Below, one piece after another: positions 1 through 9,485 of a stretch of DNA of 33,661 nucleotides. Below the pieces are notes generated by a model. It had not been told where the DNA came from, did no database searches, and was given only the letters and a program-made list of their open reading frames with translations. The stretch's first letter is position 1. Each line of letters starts with the position of its first letter. The DNA is taken from the NCBI GenBank assembly GCA_964446235.1, contig CAYUNW010000010.1, forward strand, positions 1-33,661. Direction: 5' to 3'. A program made the position numbers and the translations under genes. The DNA is from CAYUNW01 sp964446235 (lineage in GTDB: Bacteria > Patescibacteriota > Microgenomatia > 2-02-FULL-39-11).

Positions 1-7
1 CACTTAA

Positions 8-36
8 TTACATTCAAGCAAGTCATCTTGTATAAT
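8..36 (+). promoter_or_regulatory. Promoter of tRNA-Val
   Basis: A TTACAT box (8-13) lies 17 nt before a perfect TATAAT (31-36). The -10 ends 14 nt before the first base of the tRNA, leaving a short 5' leader for RNase P. This is a sigma-70-type match read by eye. Confidence 0.6.
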
Positions 37-50
37 ATAAACTGTAAAAA

Positions 51-123
51 GACCGCTTAGCTCAGCTGGTAGAGCGTTTCGTTCACATCGAAAAGGTCAG
101 AGGTTCAAATCCTCTAGCGGTCA
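51..123 (+). tRNA. tRNA-Val (anticodon CAC)
   Basis: A complete cloverleaf can be drawn. The acceptor stem is 51-57 with 116-122 (7 bp) and the discriminator is A123. The D stem is 60-63/72-75, the anticodon stem 77-81/89-93 and the T stem 99-103/111-115 with loop TTCAAAT. Loop 82-88 gives anticodon CAC at 84-86, which reads GUG (Val). No CCA is encoded. The last three bases (121-123) are also the stop codon of the convergent minus-strand gene. Confidence 0.95.
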
Positions 124-2511
124 CAAATTTATCAGCTTTAAGAAATCTTGGCTAAACGGATTTAAGTTCAAAAGAAATTTCATTTTCTTCCCTCTTATAA
201 TTTTATATTTATAAATAAGTGTTTTGTCATTTTTAGGATTTTCATCCAGATAATTTACGGCAATTTTTGTAATAGTACTAGTTTTTGGTACTATTTCAAG
301 ATTCAGGACTTGTGGTTTGAGATTTATACCATATGATAATTTTTTACCTTTTTTGAAATCATTATTATCCTGATTTATGATGAAATCTGTATTATCACTG
401 CTTGTAATAGTGATAATATTTTTGATTTTTTGCGTTTGAAAAGTAGTATTATCGAAAGTATTGCTTAATCCTAAAAAATTAAAGATTTTGTTCACTGCTA
501 GATCCGAAGAGATAATTTCGTGATGGTCGGCGTTAATCATTTCATTATTTGAATTTTCGATTAGGCTTGATAAATTAAGAACAGAATTATCACCTTCTTT
601 TGAGTATTCATAGGATTTTGGTTTGCCGTCTGTCCAATAACCGAATTTTTTGTCTAATACTGATGCATTAATAGTATTTATAAATCTAAACGTATCATAA
701 CCAAATCCAGATAAGGTATAGAAATTTTTTCCGTATAAAGTTTCCGGTAATGGATGTGTATCAAACCATACATTTTTATTTGAGTAATTGGGATATTCGA
801 TTAATTTATTGTTTTTTTTGATATATGAAAAGTCAGGTAATAAATTCTGGGTAACAGGTAAATACTTTCTTACTAGTTCAAAATCTGTATAATATTTAAG
901 CCTTTCAAATATTGATGCCTGACTATCATATTCCCATTTGCAATGCGAAAAAATAATTTTGTATGCAAATCTGGAAAAGATATCCAGAGTTTGGATATTG
1001 CCACCAGCCCAGATAGGATAAGCATCTATTATCCCGTGTTGAGGACTACCAATACTAATCACAGAACTGACTCGGTTATCCGGAAAGTACTCAAGATAAC
1101 CTCGTATTATTAATCCACCAAGACTGTGTCCGATAAGGGTAAATTGGGTTTCTTGAGGTTTTTGGATTTGGATATCATAGAGAAATGAAGCAAATTTATT
1201 GGATAATCTTTCAATTGGTTGTCTCCAGTCATAATTATAGATAAACAGATTCTCTCCTAATATAAATCCGGAATTTTGTAATGCTTGTGTTAAGTTATCA
1301 TAAACATTAACAAACGGAGTCATTGCCCATACACCGTCATATTCCATATTACAACCCAATAATGCATCTGCATTCCAAGAACCTCCCAGTCCCGGAATAA
1401 TAATGATTATCTGATCTTCAGGTTTTGGTGTAGGTGAGATTGTAAGGGTGGGAGTGAGTGTAGGCGTATGTGTTGGTGTAGTAGTTGGTGAAGTGGTAGG
1501 AGTGAGAGTAGTGGAAGGTGTAGGAGTATAACTTGGAGATGGAGTGGGAGAATTGATGATAACCGGTTGACTTGTTGCAAGTCCTACCTTCCATTTACCG
1601 TCGCTTCCGATACCTGTGTACCACATATAATAGACACCATCAATTTTTAATACCTCAGGATTTAGAACTCTTGCAGAATCAAAACTTTGAGGACCCTTTG
1701 TCAAAACCGGGTTATCCGAATCTTTTGTCCAGTTAATGCCGTCTGCAGAAGTTGCATGGCCGATTCCACCATCTGCGTGATACCACATATGAAATGTATC
1801 ACCATCCAAAAGTACACTTGGATTTCCTACATCTGCTCCTTCCCAAGATTCGGATATATCAAGTACCGGTACAGGATGCTTGGTCCAATTCAATCCATCT
1901 GATGAATACGCATAACCAATTCTCCATCTTGTAATAGAATTATATTGGCCAGAAGAAACAAACCACATTTGATATTTATTTAAAGACGAATTATGTATAA
2001 CTGTAGGTGCTCCTATTCCTTGCGAATTCCAGGAATAATTTGTATCGAAAATAATTTTACTAATATTATTTGACCATTGATCTATTTCAGCAGAATCTGT
2101 AAAGAAAATTGAAAAATTACTATATCCGGATTCTATATTACTAAACCAAAGTTTATATGGATAAGAATTATTATTATGAAAAATAATTGAAGGATGTTCA
2201 ACTCCAATATCATCTGAATTTACAATATTCCATGATAATAATGGATTATTAATTGATTTAACGAAGTTAATTGGAGTTAGTGAGTATGCATATCCAATAT
2301 ATGACTTGTTTCCTTAGGAACCAGTATATAGCATAATATACTTATTAACTTCAGTTAATATGCTTGGATTACCTACAATCGATGAATCCCATCCAGACTC
2401 TGATGTTGTCAGAACTGGGTTATATATAGACTTTGTGTATGATGCATGAGTGATATTAAAAGGTATTAAAAAGATATTTACCAATATAATTAATACTAAA
2501 AACAAGACCAT
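121..2511 (-). pseudogene. Secreted five-bladed propeller + LCAT-like lipase, interrupted by an in-frame TAA
   Basis: One reading frame of 796 codons runs from ATG 2511 to TGA 121-123, broken only by a TAA at codon 66 (2314-2316). No frame shift is needed, and the family pattern continues across the stop. Residues 1-24 look like a signal peptide. Residues ~30-315 hold about five repeats of the pattern NPVL...GNPSVL...MWYTG...IGYAYS, like a five-bladed glycosidase-type (GH43/GH32-like) propeller. A Thr/Pro-rich linker (~320-366) leads to an alpha/beta hydrolase with PGLGGSW, nucleophile Ser463 in GHSLGG, Asp641 in GDNSV and His663 or His664 in DHHEII. This order fits LCAT/phospholipid-acyltransferase-like lipases. 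The likely role is a surface enzyme that binds glycan and cleaves lipid or ester. An internal ATG at 1968 could yield a 615-residue product without signal peptide. Whether the TAA is real, a strain variant or an assembly error cannot be told here. Confidence 0.75.
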
Positions 2512-2515
2512 AATA

Positions 2516-2568
2516 TAAAATAATAATATATTTAAATTGTTGTCAAGGATTTTATTGAGTGATAGAAT
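2516..2568. promoter_or_regulatory. Divergent promoters sharing one -35 box
   Basis: On the plus strand TTGTCA (2540-2545) is followed by 17 nt and TAGAAT (2563-2568), then 7 nt to ATG 2576. On the minus strand TTGACA (2546-2541) uses the same bases, with a -10-like TATTAT (2525-2520) or TATTTT (2522-2517) before ATG 2511. The two polymerases could not bind together, so the polysaccharide operon and the lipase gene may compete for transcription. Confidence 0.6.
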
Positions 2569-2575
2569 TCTCGAA

Positions 2576-3439
2576 ATGTCTAAGTGTGTACTTTGTGGTT
2601 CGAATAAAAATTCTATATATTATTCATTTATTAATTATAAATTAATTAGTTGTTCTAATTGTGATTTAAAATTTGTATGGAATAGTAAAGATGTTCCTGA
2701 TCTAGTAGATTTGAATATTCAAAAATATAATAATAATGACTGGTGTAATATTTATTTTAGTAAAAAAGAAGAAATTAAAAAAAGAGCAGATAAATATATA
2801 ACAATATTAAAAAAATATCAAAAATATGGAAATGTTCTTGATGTTGGTTGTAGTTATGGTTTTATTTTAGAGGTATTCCTAAAAAGTGGATATAATGCTG
2901 AGGGAATAGATATATCTTATCAAGTAGTAAAATATCTAACCAAAAAAAATATTCCAGTTATTAAAGGAAATTTTACTTCATATAAATTTAGAAAAAAATA
3001 CAATTGCATATTATTTCTTGACTCTATTGAGCATTTCGAAAATCCGCTTCAAATTATAAATAGAGCAAAAAAAATTCTAGAAAAAGATGGGATGATTATT
3101 ATACAAACTCCAAATATAAATAGTATTATGTCCCTTTTATGTGGAAAGAAATGGTTTTGGTTATTAACACCAGAACATCGTTGTTTATTCAGCACTAATT
3201 CTTTGATGTATTTGATAAATAAATCTAATCTATCAGTCGTTCATTATGAAACATGGGATGATTCATATGAATTTGCAAATAATCTATTGGCTGTATTACA
3301 TGTTCCAGCGGATGGTTTTTTTAAAATATTTCACTATATTTTACATATGATTTTATCATTGATAATAAAACAACTTTCACTTTTTTGGAGAATATGGTAT
3401 CTAGGAGGAGAGCATTTAATATATGTATCAAAAAAATAG
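2576..3439 (+). CDS. SAM-dependent methyltransferase with N-terminal zinc ribbon
   Basis: This is a class I methyltransferase of 287 residues. Four cysteines at 4/7 and 26/29 (two CxxC knuckles) suggest a small zinc ribbon, common in sugar C- or O-methyltransferases. The SAM-binding loop VLDVGCSYG begins at residue 87, and the acidic motif LFLDSIEHFENP follows. The C-terminal part is hydrophobic and may touch the membrane. A TTG at 2537 would add 13 residues, but the promoter places transcription start at about 2575, so ATG 2576 is the likely start on a leaderless mRNA. It is the first gene of the polysaccharide operon and overlaps the next gene by 17 bp. It and the next gene look more AT-rich than the rest. 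The substrate is probably a sugar residue of the polymer (inference from neighbours). Confidence 0.8.
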   Translation: MSKCVLCGSNKNSIYYSFINYKLISCSNCDLKFVWNSKDVPDLVDLNIQKYNNNDWCNIYFSKKEEIKKRADKYITILKKYQKYGNVLDVGCSYGFILEVFLKSGYNAEGIDISYQVVKYLTKKNIPVIKGNFTSYKFRKKYNCILFLDSIEHFENPLQIINRAKKILEKDGMIIIQTPNINSIMSLLCGKKWFWLLTPEHRCLFSTNSLMYLINKSNLSVVHYETWDDSYEFANNLLAVLHVPADGFFKIFHYILHMILSLIIKQLSLFWRIWYLGGEHLIYVSKK

Positions 3440-4253
3440 TAATATTTTATATTCAGTAATAGTACCTGTTTTTAACGAAGAAAAACATATTTCTGAATGT
3501 ATTGAATCAATTTTATCGAATAAGCTAAAAAATTTAGAAATAATTGTTGTTGATGACGGATCAATCGATAATTCATCAAAAATTATAAAAAAATATCCAG
3601 TAAATTACAATTATATAAATCATTCTGGACCTGGTAAAGCAAAAAATTATGGGGCAAGAAGAGCTATTGGAAATATTTTGATATTTATTGATGCAGATAT
3701 GACAATTAGTAGAAATTTTGTAAGTAAGATTTCTCTACCAATATTATCAAAAAAAGCTCAAGCAACATATCCTTCAAAAGAATTTGCAATCAATTCTAAC
3801 TCATTAGCTTATTGTTGGAATTTAAATTTAGGTAATAAATCAAAGAATAGAATAAATATGAACGACAAATCAATTAATATGACATTTCGAGCTATTGATC
3901 GATACACATTTTTTAAATTAAAAGGATTTAAATCAAAAAAAGGATATTTTGATGATAGATTAATTTACACTAAAAAAATTATAAATATTCCAGTGAACTG
4001 TATTTGTTATCATAAAAATCCAGATTCCATTTCAGACATATTTTACTCCGCAAGATGGATTGGTCGGTCGCCACAGTTTGAACTAAATATAAGAAATTTA
4101 GTAAGATACTCTCTACTAAATTCATTAATTAACTCGATCAAAATGATTTTTAACAAAGCTCCATTGAATTTTTTATTATTTAAAATCGTATTTGACTTTG
4201 GAATACTTAGTGGACTGATAAGTAAAAAAAATATTAGAAATTACGCTAAATGA
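3423..4253 (+). CDS. Glycosyltransferase family 2
   Basis: This 276-residue GT-A fold enzyme transfers a sugar from a nucleotide-sugar to a lipid-linked glycan on the cytoplasmic side. Its N-terminus has the family-2 start SVIVPVFNEE and VVDDGSIDNS. FIDAD provides the DxD metal site. The C-terminal part is basic and ends in a hydrophobic stretch without a clear run of membrane helices. ATG 3423 lies inside the end of the preceding gene, as expected for translational coupling. Its own TGA overlaps the next ATG (ATGA at 4250-4253). The donor and acceptor cannot be read from the sequence. Confidence 0.85.
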   Translation: MYQKNSNILYSVIVPVFNEEKHISECIESILSNKLKNLEIIVVDDGSIDNSSKIIKKYPVNYNYINHSGPGKAKNYGARRAIGNILIFIDADMTISRNFVSKISLPILSKKAQATYPSKEFAINSNSLAYCWNLNLGNKSKNRINMNDKSINMTFRAIDRYTFFKLKGFKSKKGYFDDRLIYTKKIINIPVNCICYHKNPDSISDIFYSARWIGRSPQFELNIRNLVRYSLLNSLINSIKMIFNKAPLNFLLFKIVFDFGILSGLISKKNIRNYAK

Positions 4254-4921
4254 ATAAACATATTTCTGAGTATTCATTCAATCCAACACCATATGAATCC
4301 CATATGCTTGTTTACGGCATAATAAAAGAAAACTCTTCTGTTTTGGATATCGGTTGTGCCAGTGGTTATTTTGCCAAAGAACTAAAGAAAAAAAATTGCA
4401 TTACTTGGTGCGTAGATAATGACAGACAATCATTAAACACAGCCAGTAAATATTGCCAGCGTATTTTTATGATAGATCTTGAACAGAATCATAAGCTACC
4501 TTTGAAAGAGAAAAAATTCGACTATGTTTTGCTTATGGATATTCTAGAGCATATGAGTGATCCAGCAAAATTACTGAATTTAGCCTCGAAATATGTAAAA
4601 AAGAACGGTTTTATAATAATATCCACTCCAAATATTGCTTTTTTGTCTGTTAGATTATCGCTAATGTTTGGTAATTTTAATTATCGCGATACAGGAATTA
4701 TGGATCGGGGTCATAAGCATTTTTTTACTAAAAAAACTTTGTCAGAATTGGTAAAACAATCACATTTGAAAATATTATCAATAGATTATTCAAGTGGATT
4801 TTCTCAGATACCCTTTATTGGAAAGTACATAAACCGTATTTCCAAATATCATCAGTACCAAATTACTCGAATTTTTGGTACACTACTTGGCTATCAGATT
4901 ATTCTAGTAAGCCAAAAATGA
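4250..4921 (+). CDS. Class I SAM-dependent methyltransferase
   Basis: This 223-residue Rossmann-fold methyltransferase has motif I VLDIGCASGYFA at about residues 31-42, an acidic CVDNDRQ after strand 2, and VLLMDILEHMSDP as motif IV. It is similar in plan to the methyltransferase at 2576 but lacks the cysteine ribbon, so the operon has two methylation steps. A later segment, IISTPNIAFLSVRLSL, is typical of methyltransferases in polysaccharide clusters. It overlaps both neighbours by ATGA. The likely target is a sugar or a lipid-linked intermediate (inference). Confidence 0.82.
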   Translation: MNKHISEYSFNPTPYESHMLVYGIIKENSSVLDIGCASGYFAKELKKKNCITWCVDNDRQSLNTASKYCQRIFMIDLEQNHKLPLKEKKFDYVLLMDILEHMSDPAKLLNLASKYVKKNGFIIISTPNIAFLSVRLSLMFGNFNYRDTGIMDRGHKHFFTKKTLSELVKQSHLKILSIDYSSGFSQIPFIGKYINRISKYHQYQITRIFGTLLGYQIILVSQK

Positions 4922-6045
4922 AAATTGCAGTCGTACATAATTTACCGGAAGGAGGACAAAAAAGATTACTATTCCATCAGTTGAAATTTCTTTCCAAAAG
5001 TCATCATATAGATTTATTTACTTTAAGTGAAAATTCAGATAAAAATATCAAGCTAGATAAATTTGTAAAAAAAATAAACAAGATAAATTATAATCATCAT
5101 CCAAAATTCCCTTTCTCCGTAACTGATATTTATTTAAAGCTGGAAAATGCATATAAGGATATCGCAGAACTCATAAATACCCAAAATTATGACATCAGCC
5201 TTGTAAATCCTTGTATTTATACTCAATCACCTTATGTATTAAGACATCTGAAAATCCCTAGTCTCTATTATTGTCCTGAACCAAAACGGGAATTTTATGA
5301 AAAAATGCCTAGAATGACGAATTGGTTGAGCTATAAGATTACGTTGCCAATTAGATATTTTATCAAGAAAATCGATGTTGATAATGCCAGAAGTGCAACT
5401 GTAATTTTAACGAATTCAAAGTATTCCCAAAAAATAATTCAAAGCATATACAAAGTCAATGCGATTGTAAATTATCCCGGTGTAGATGATGGGTTTTTTG
5501 TTCCATTTCACCAAAAACCGCAAAATTATGTATTGAGCGTAGGCGATTTATTCGCCCATAAGGGGTACGACTTTGTTTTAGAAGCGATTTCAAAAATACC
5601 CAAAAGTTTCCGTCCTGATTATTACATTGTGGCAATGTCCGGAAATGAGGAGAAATATCTTAAGGCAATGGCAAAATTTGTCGGAGTGAAATTGAAAATA
5701 TTTCATAAAATATCAGATAGAGAATTGAAAAAACTATATCAAAAAGCCAAACTTTTCGTATATGGAGCTAGAAATGAACCGTTTGGCATGGTGATACTGG
5801 AAGCGTTATCCTGCGGTTTAGGGGTAGTATCTGTAAATGAAGGTGGGGTAAAGGAAATTTTAACAGGAAATAGTATCAGGTATAGGCTGACAAAAAGGAA
5901 TTCAGATGAATTTTCAAAAGCAATATCAGAACTTTTAGTAGAAAATAGACAAATTAACAAAGTAAAACAACATAAATATATAAAGAATCATTTTAATTGG
6001 AAAAAATCCGTCAAACAGTTAGAAAAAATACTTATGAAATTATGA
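4918..6045 (+). CDS. Glycosyltransferase family 4 (GT-B fold)
   Basis: This 375-residue retaining glycosyltransferase has the C-terminal nucleotide-sugar site typical of family 4: EPFGMVILEALSCG, whose two glutamates form the E-x7-E motif, followed by GVVSVNEGGVKEIL. The middle of the protein has VLSVGDLFAHKGYD, the usual start of the C-terminal Rossmann domain. The N-terminal half is the acceptor domain and is less conserved. It is in the operon, with ATGA overlaps at both ends. The sugar is unknown. Confidence 0.87.
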   Translation: MKIAVVHNLPEGGQKRLLFHQLKFLSKSHHIDLFTLSENSDKNIKLDKFVKKINKINYNHHPKFPFSVTDIYLKLENAYKDIAELINTQNYDISLVNPCIYTQSPYVLRHLKIPSLYYCPEPKREFYEKMPRMTNWLSYKITLPIRYFIKKIDVDNARSATVILTNSKYSQKIIQSIYKVNAIVNYPGVDDGFFVPFHQKPQNYVLSVGDLFAHKGYDFVLEAISKIPKSFRPDYYIVAMSGNEEKYLKAMAKFVGVKLKIFHKISDRELKKLYQKAKLFVYGARNEPFGMVILEALSCGLGVVSVNEGGVKEILTGNSIRYRLTKRNSDEFSKAISELLVENRQINKVKQHKYIKNHFNWKKSVKQLEKILMKL

Positions 6046-6851
6046 AGTCAGCAATTATAATTTTGCATTACAGAAACTGGGACAATACTTTGAAATGCAT
6101 CAAGTCATTATTGAAACAAGACAAATCTCGAAATAAATTCGACATTTTTTTAATAGATAATGATGACGTAAAAAGTCAAAACATTCCGAATTTTGCCAAA
6201 TATAGGGTCAAGATAAATTACATACAAACTAAAAAAAATCTCGGTTTTGCCAAAGGTATAAATTTTGGACTTAAAATTGCATATAAAAATAAATCATATT
6301 CGAATTTTCTTATTCTAAATAACGATGTAATACTTTCAAATAATACAATGAATGCATTAATAGAGACAAAGCCTGGAATAAGTTCACCTGTAATAAGATT
6401 TAATTGGAATGATAAATTAGTCTATGATTACGGTGGATTTGTACATAAATGGACAGGTAGAACATATCATATGGAAAAAGACTATTTTGACAAAACTAGT
6501 AAATATTTGTTTCCGGACTTTGTCAGTGGATGCTGTATGTTTATAAACAGGAAAATAATCGATAGCATTGGTTTTTTTGATGAAAAATATTTTTTTTATT
6601 TTGAAGATGTTGATTATTGTATAAGAGTTAAATCAATAGGACATTGCGTAACAGTGACAACGGATACAATTATTGACCATTTACAGTCAGCATCAATAGG
6701 CAAATGGTCCAATAAAGCGATATTATATAATTTAAAAGGAAACTTCAGATTTATATCTACTCATATGGGTAAGCGAAAATTTATAGGATATATATATTTA
6801 ATATCTTTAATTATAAAAATTGTATACAACCGAATATTTAGAAATCTATGA
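6042..6851 (+). CDS. Glycosyltransferase family 2 (rhamnosyltransferase-like)
   Basis: The start is set at ATG 6042, where ATGA overlaps the previous stop like the other junctions; this gives 269 residues. The open frame extends upstream to 5997 but the extra codons do not look like this family. The N-terminus reads SAIIILHYRNWDNTLKC, followed by FLIDND, and NLGFAKGINFGL and LILNNDV supply the sugar-nucleotide site. FVSGCCMFINRKIIDSIGFFDEKYFFYFEDVDYCIRV matches the acceptor-side pattern of GT2 enzymes related to rhamnosyl- and galactofuranosyltransferases. It ends with a hydrophobic, possibly membrane-associated segment. The exact sugar is not predictable. Confidence 0.86.
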   Translation: MKSAIIILHYRNWDNTLKCIKSLLKQDKSRNKFDIFLIDNDDVKSQNIPNFAKYRVKINYIQTKKNLGFAKGINFGLKIAYKNKSYSNFLILNNDVILSNNTMNALIETKPGISSPVIRFNWNDKLVYDYGGFVHKWTGRTYHMEKDYFDKTSKYLFPDFVSGCCMFINRKIIDSIGFFDEKYFFYFEDVDYCIRVKSIGHCVTVTTDTIIDHLQSASIGKWSNKAILYNLKGNFRFISTHMGKRKFIGYIYLISLIIKIVYNRIFRNL

Positions 6852-7606
6852 TTACAGCTATCGTACTTACAAAAAATTCCGAAAATACTCTGGTAAAATG
6901 CATAAATTCCCTGTTGTTTTGCTCAGAAATTATCATCATTGATGATTATTCAAGCGATACTACATTATCTATTTTGGAAAAATATAAAAAAAAATATAAA
7001 AAATTGCGAATAATCCGTCGGAATTTGAATAAGGATTTTTCTGCTCAAAGGAATTTTGGAATATCAAAGGCTAAAAATTCTTGGATATTATTTATCGATT
7101 CTGATGAAATTGTAAGCCCGGATTTACAGAAAGAAATTTCAGTTGCTATTTTAAATAAAGATACGCATGGATATTTCTTAAAAAGAAATGATTATTTTTT
7201 AGGGAAAAAATTAAAATTTGGTGAAACTGCTCATAATAAGTTTTTAAGACTGGCGATAAAAAAGAAATCTAAATGGGAGAGGAAAGTCCATGAATTATGG
7301 AAGGTGAAAGGTACTGTGAAAGAATTGAAAAATCCGATTATCCATAATCCCGATCAAGATTTAAAATCATTCATAGATAAAATAAATTATTATAGTGATA
7401 TTGTCGCACAATATAGAATAGAACAGGGGATTGAGATCAATTTTTGGCAAATATTATTCTATCCTATTGCAAAATTTATAAAAAACTACGTAATATATTT
7501 AGGCTTTTTGGATGGAACTCACGGGTTTGTATTGGCGGTTCTGATGAGTTTTCATTCATATTTGGATAAGAGTAAGCAATGGTTAAACAAACAAAAAAAT
7601 CCTTAA
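6848..7606 (+). CDS. Glycosyltransferase family 2 (WaaE/KdtX-like)
   Basis: This 252-residue enzyme has the compact pattern of the WaaE/KdtX branch of family 2: TAIVLTKNSENTLVKCINSL, IIIDDYSSD, FSAQRNFGISKAKNSW and the metal site FIDSDE. The later VHELWKVKG and IIHNPDQDLKSF contain the histidines typical of this branch. WaaE-type enzymes add a glucose in lipopolysaccharide cores. A Patescibacterium would lack that core, so only the family is claimed here. It overlaps the previous gene by 4 bp and the next by 28 bp. Confidence 0.85.
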   Translation: MITAIVLTKNSENTLVKCINSLLFCSEIIIIDDYSSDTTLSILEKYKKKYKKLRIIRRNLNKDFSAQRNFGISKAKNSWILFIDSDEIVSPDLQKEISVAILNKDTHGYFLKRNDYFLGKKLKFGETAHNKFLRLAIKKKSKWERKVHELWKVKGTVKELKNPIIHNPDQDLKSFIDKINYYSDIVAQYRIEQGIEINFWQILFYPIAKFIKNYVIYLGFLDGTHGFVLAVLMSFHSYLDKSKQWLNKQKNP

Positions 7607-8772
7607 CAATCTTTCATTTATTTTCTAAGTTTTTTATTTACCTGGCAATATTGAGCTTTTATATGGGACCATTGTTTTCAATATATTTGTTTTTACCATA
7701 CAACCGTATATCATTTTTGGATTTAAATCTAATTTTACTGAATATAATATTTATTCCAATTTTCGTTAGCAATATAAGATTCTTCAAATCATTGAAAGAA
7801 TTTCGGGTATATATGATATTTACTGCGTTTTTGCTAATTTCAGCCATCAATTCACCTCTAAATTTAAATATAAAAGAATATATCTCGGGTGCATTTTATA
7901 TTGTTAGATTAGTAATTTACTTAAATTTCTATTTCATATTGAAATACTCTTTTCAAAGTAAATTTATAGAAATAACAAAATATATAAAATTATTTTTGAT
8001 AGGCGTACTAGCTTTAATATTAATCGGTTGGTTACAGTATTTTCTGTATCCGGACTTAAGAAATCTATATTACTTAGGTTGGGATCCTCATTATAAAAGA
8101 ATATTTTCGACTATTTTAGATCCGAATTACTTAGGTCTAATTCTTATTATCTTTTTTGTATATTTATTGAGTATTAGAAAAAAATTTAAGTATTGGTTTG
8201 TATATTCAGTTATTACATTTATGACTTTACTGTTTACATATTCAAGAGGTAGTTATTTATCTTTTATCGCTTGTATTATATATTTTGCCATTAAAACCAA
8301 AAAGATAAAATTTCTAGTAATCTTAATTTTTCTGATACTAACTATTTTTCTATTGCCCAGACCGTCTGGTGAGGGGGTAAGATTAGAAAGAATTATCACT
8401 ATTAAAGAACGTATATCCAGTATGAATACTGGACTGGAAATTTTCAAAAAATACCCTATTTTTGGAATTGGTTTTAATTATACAAGATATTATATGCGCC
8501 AAATGCATGTTTCAGACTGGGAGACAAATCATGCGAGAAGCGGTTTTGATAACAGTTTTATATTTATTATGGCTACTACAGGAATTTTTGGTTTGATATC
8601 CTATCTATTGTTTTTAATGTCAGTTTTTGGAGAACTTAATATATATGGAAAAACTGTATTTATCGCTTTTTTGATACATTCACTCAGTATCAATTCAGGA
8701 TTTTTTCCATTTACGTTGTACTTTTTCATTTCTATTATAATATTGAATTCTAATAATAATTCTTACTTTTGA
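7579..8772 (+). CDS. O-antigen ligase/polymerase-like membrane protein
   Basis: This is a hydrophobic protein of 397 residues with roughly ten predicted membrane helices. A central segment, GWDPHYKRIFSTILDPNYLG, and a later loop, FGIGFNYTRYYMRQ, with HARSGFDNSFIF, match the periplasmic/extracellular loops of the Wzy/WaaL family (O-antigen ligase, PF04932 type). YSRGSYLSF is another family motif. It would polymerise or ligate the lipid-linked glycan made by the upstream enzymes. It is the last gene of the operon and its end overlaps the convergent minus-strand gene by 10 bp. No flippase (Wzx or ABC) and no priming transferase is in the window. Confidence 0.82.
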   Translation: MVKQTKKSLTIFHLFSKFFIYLAILSFYMGPLFSIYLFLPYNRISFLDLNLILLNIIFIPIFVSNIRFFKSLKEFRVYMIFTAFLLISAINSPLNLNIKEYISGAFYIVRLVIYLNFYFILKYSFQSKFIEITKYIKLFLIGVLALILIGWLQYFLYPDLRNLYYLGWDPHYKRIFSTILDPNYLGLILIIFFVYLLSIRKKFKYWFVYSVITFMTLLFTYSRGSYLSFIACIIYFAIKTKKIKFLVILIFLILTIFLLPRPSGEGVRLERIITIKERISSMNTGLEIFKKYPIFGIGFNYTRYYMRQMHVSDWETNHARSGFDNSFIFIMATTGIFGLISYLLFLMSVFGELNIYGKTVFIAFLIHSLSINSGFFPFTLYFFISIIILNSNNNSYF

Positions 8773-9479
8773 TAATATAATTTAAGTTCTTTTTCAGTAT
8801 TGTTACCAGCAATATCAATAGCTTTGATAGTATATTTGTTTTCCCCTTCGTTAAGTTTAATTGAATATGAAAAGTTACCGTCATTTTCAACGATTACCAT
8901 TTTATTGTTAATATAGATTTTATTTTCAGGATCGGTGGCTCCGGATATTTCTATAGTATTTTCTTCAGAATAAAACTTTTTTTCATTTTCAGGATATGAA
9001 ATTTCTAATTGAGGTTCCGATTTTATTAGTTGAATTTTCTGGATTTGTGAGAATTCACTAATTTTATCTTGATATAATTGTTTGGCATTTATAGAGTTTA
9101 AACCATCATTAAGATTGATATTTTCATAAATAAATTTTCCATTTTCGTCTGTATCAATTTCATCCAGTAATTTTTCATTTAAAAATATTTGAACCTTATT
9201 TCCTTTATCTGCTTTACCGGAAATACTGATTTTTGATGAGTTGGTAGCTTCCGGTAATGTTTCCAATACAGGAGGAAATAATATTATATCTTCTTTTTTC
9301 AATATAACTTCTGAATTGTTGTTGTCTACTGAGGTTAATAATATAATTATTTTGGCCATTATTGGCAGACCAAAAAAGATCGAACCAAAAATCAATAACA
9401 AAACTAAAAAAATTGATACTACTAAATTTTTTGATGCCTTTTTCTCTCTTGCGATAAATCTATGTGAATAATCTTTCAT
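8763..9479 (-). CDS. Membrane-anchored protein with two Ig-like domains
   Basis: The chosen start is ATG 9479 (238 residues). The open frame extends to 9512, but that part lies in the tRNA-Thr gene. A basic N-terminus is followed by one membrane helix (about residues 18-45), so the rest is outside the cell. The outer part has two repeated beta-sandwich modules with the pattern I-SGKAD-GN-V-I-LN, a central DENGKF or NDGNF turn, and INLNDGLNSI or KLNEGENKYTIKA. These resemble bacterial Ig-like/glucodextranase-B-type domains. No catalytic domain is seen; an adhesion or envelope-spacing role is inferred. The ATG is 6 nt from the tRNA 3' end, so expression probably depends on tRNA transcription and processing. 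Confidence 0.75.
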   Translation of the reverse strand: MKDYSHRFIAREKKASKNLVVSIFLVLLLIFGSIFFGLPIMAKIIILLTSVDNNNSEVILKKEDIILFPPVLETLPEATNSSKISISGKADKGNKVQIFLNEKLLDEIDTDENGKFIYENINLNDGLNSINAKQLYQDKISEFSQIQKIQLIKSEPQLEISYPENEKKFYSEENTIEISGATDPENKIYINNKMVIVENDGNFSYSIKLNEGENKYTIKAIDIAGNNTEKELKLYYQK

Positions 9480-9485
9480 CTTGGG

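Noticed and set aside
1687..1934. Two short plus-strand frames inside the propeller region
   Set aside because: They are antisense to the propeller repeats and have no independent support.
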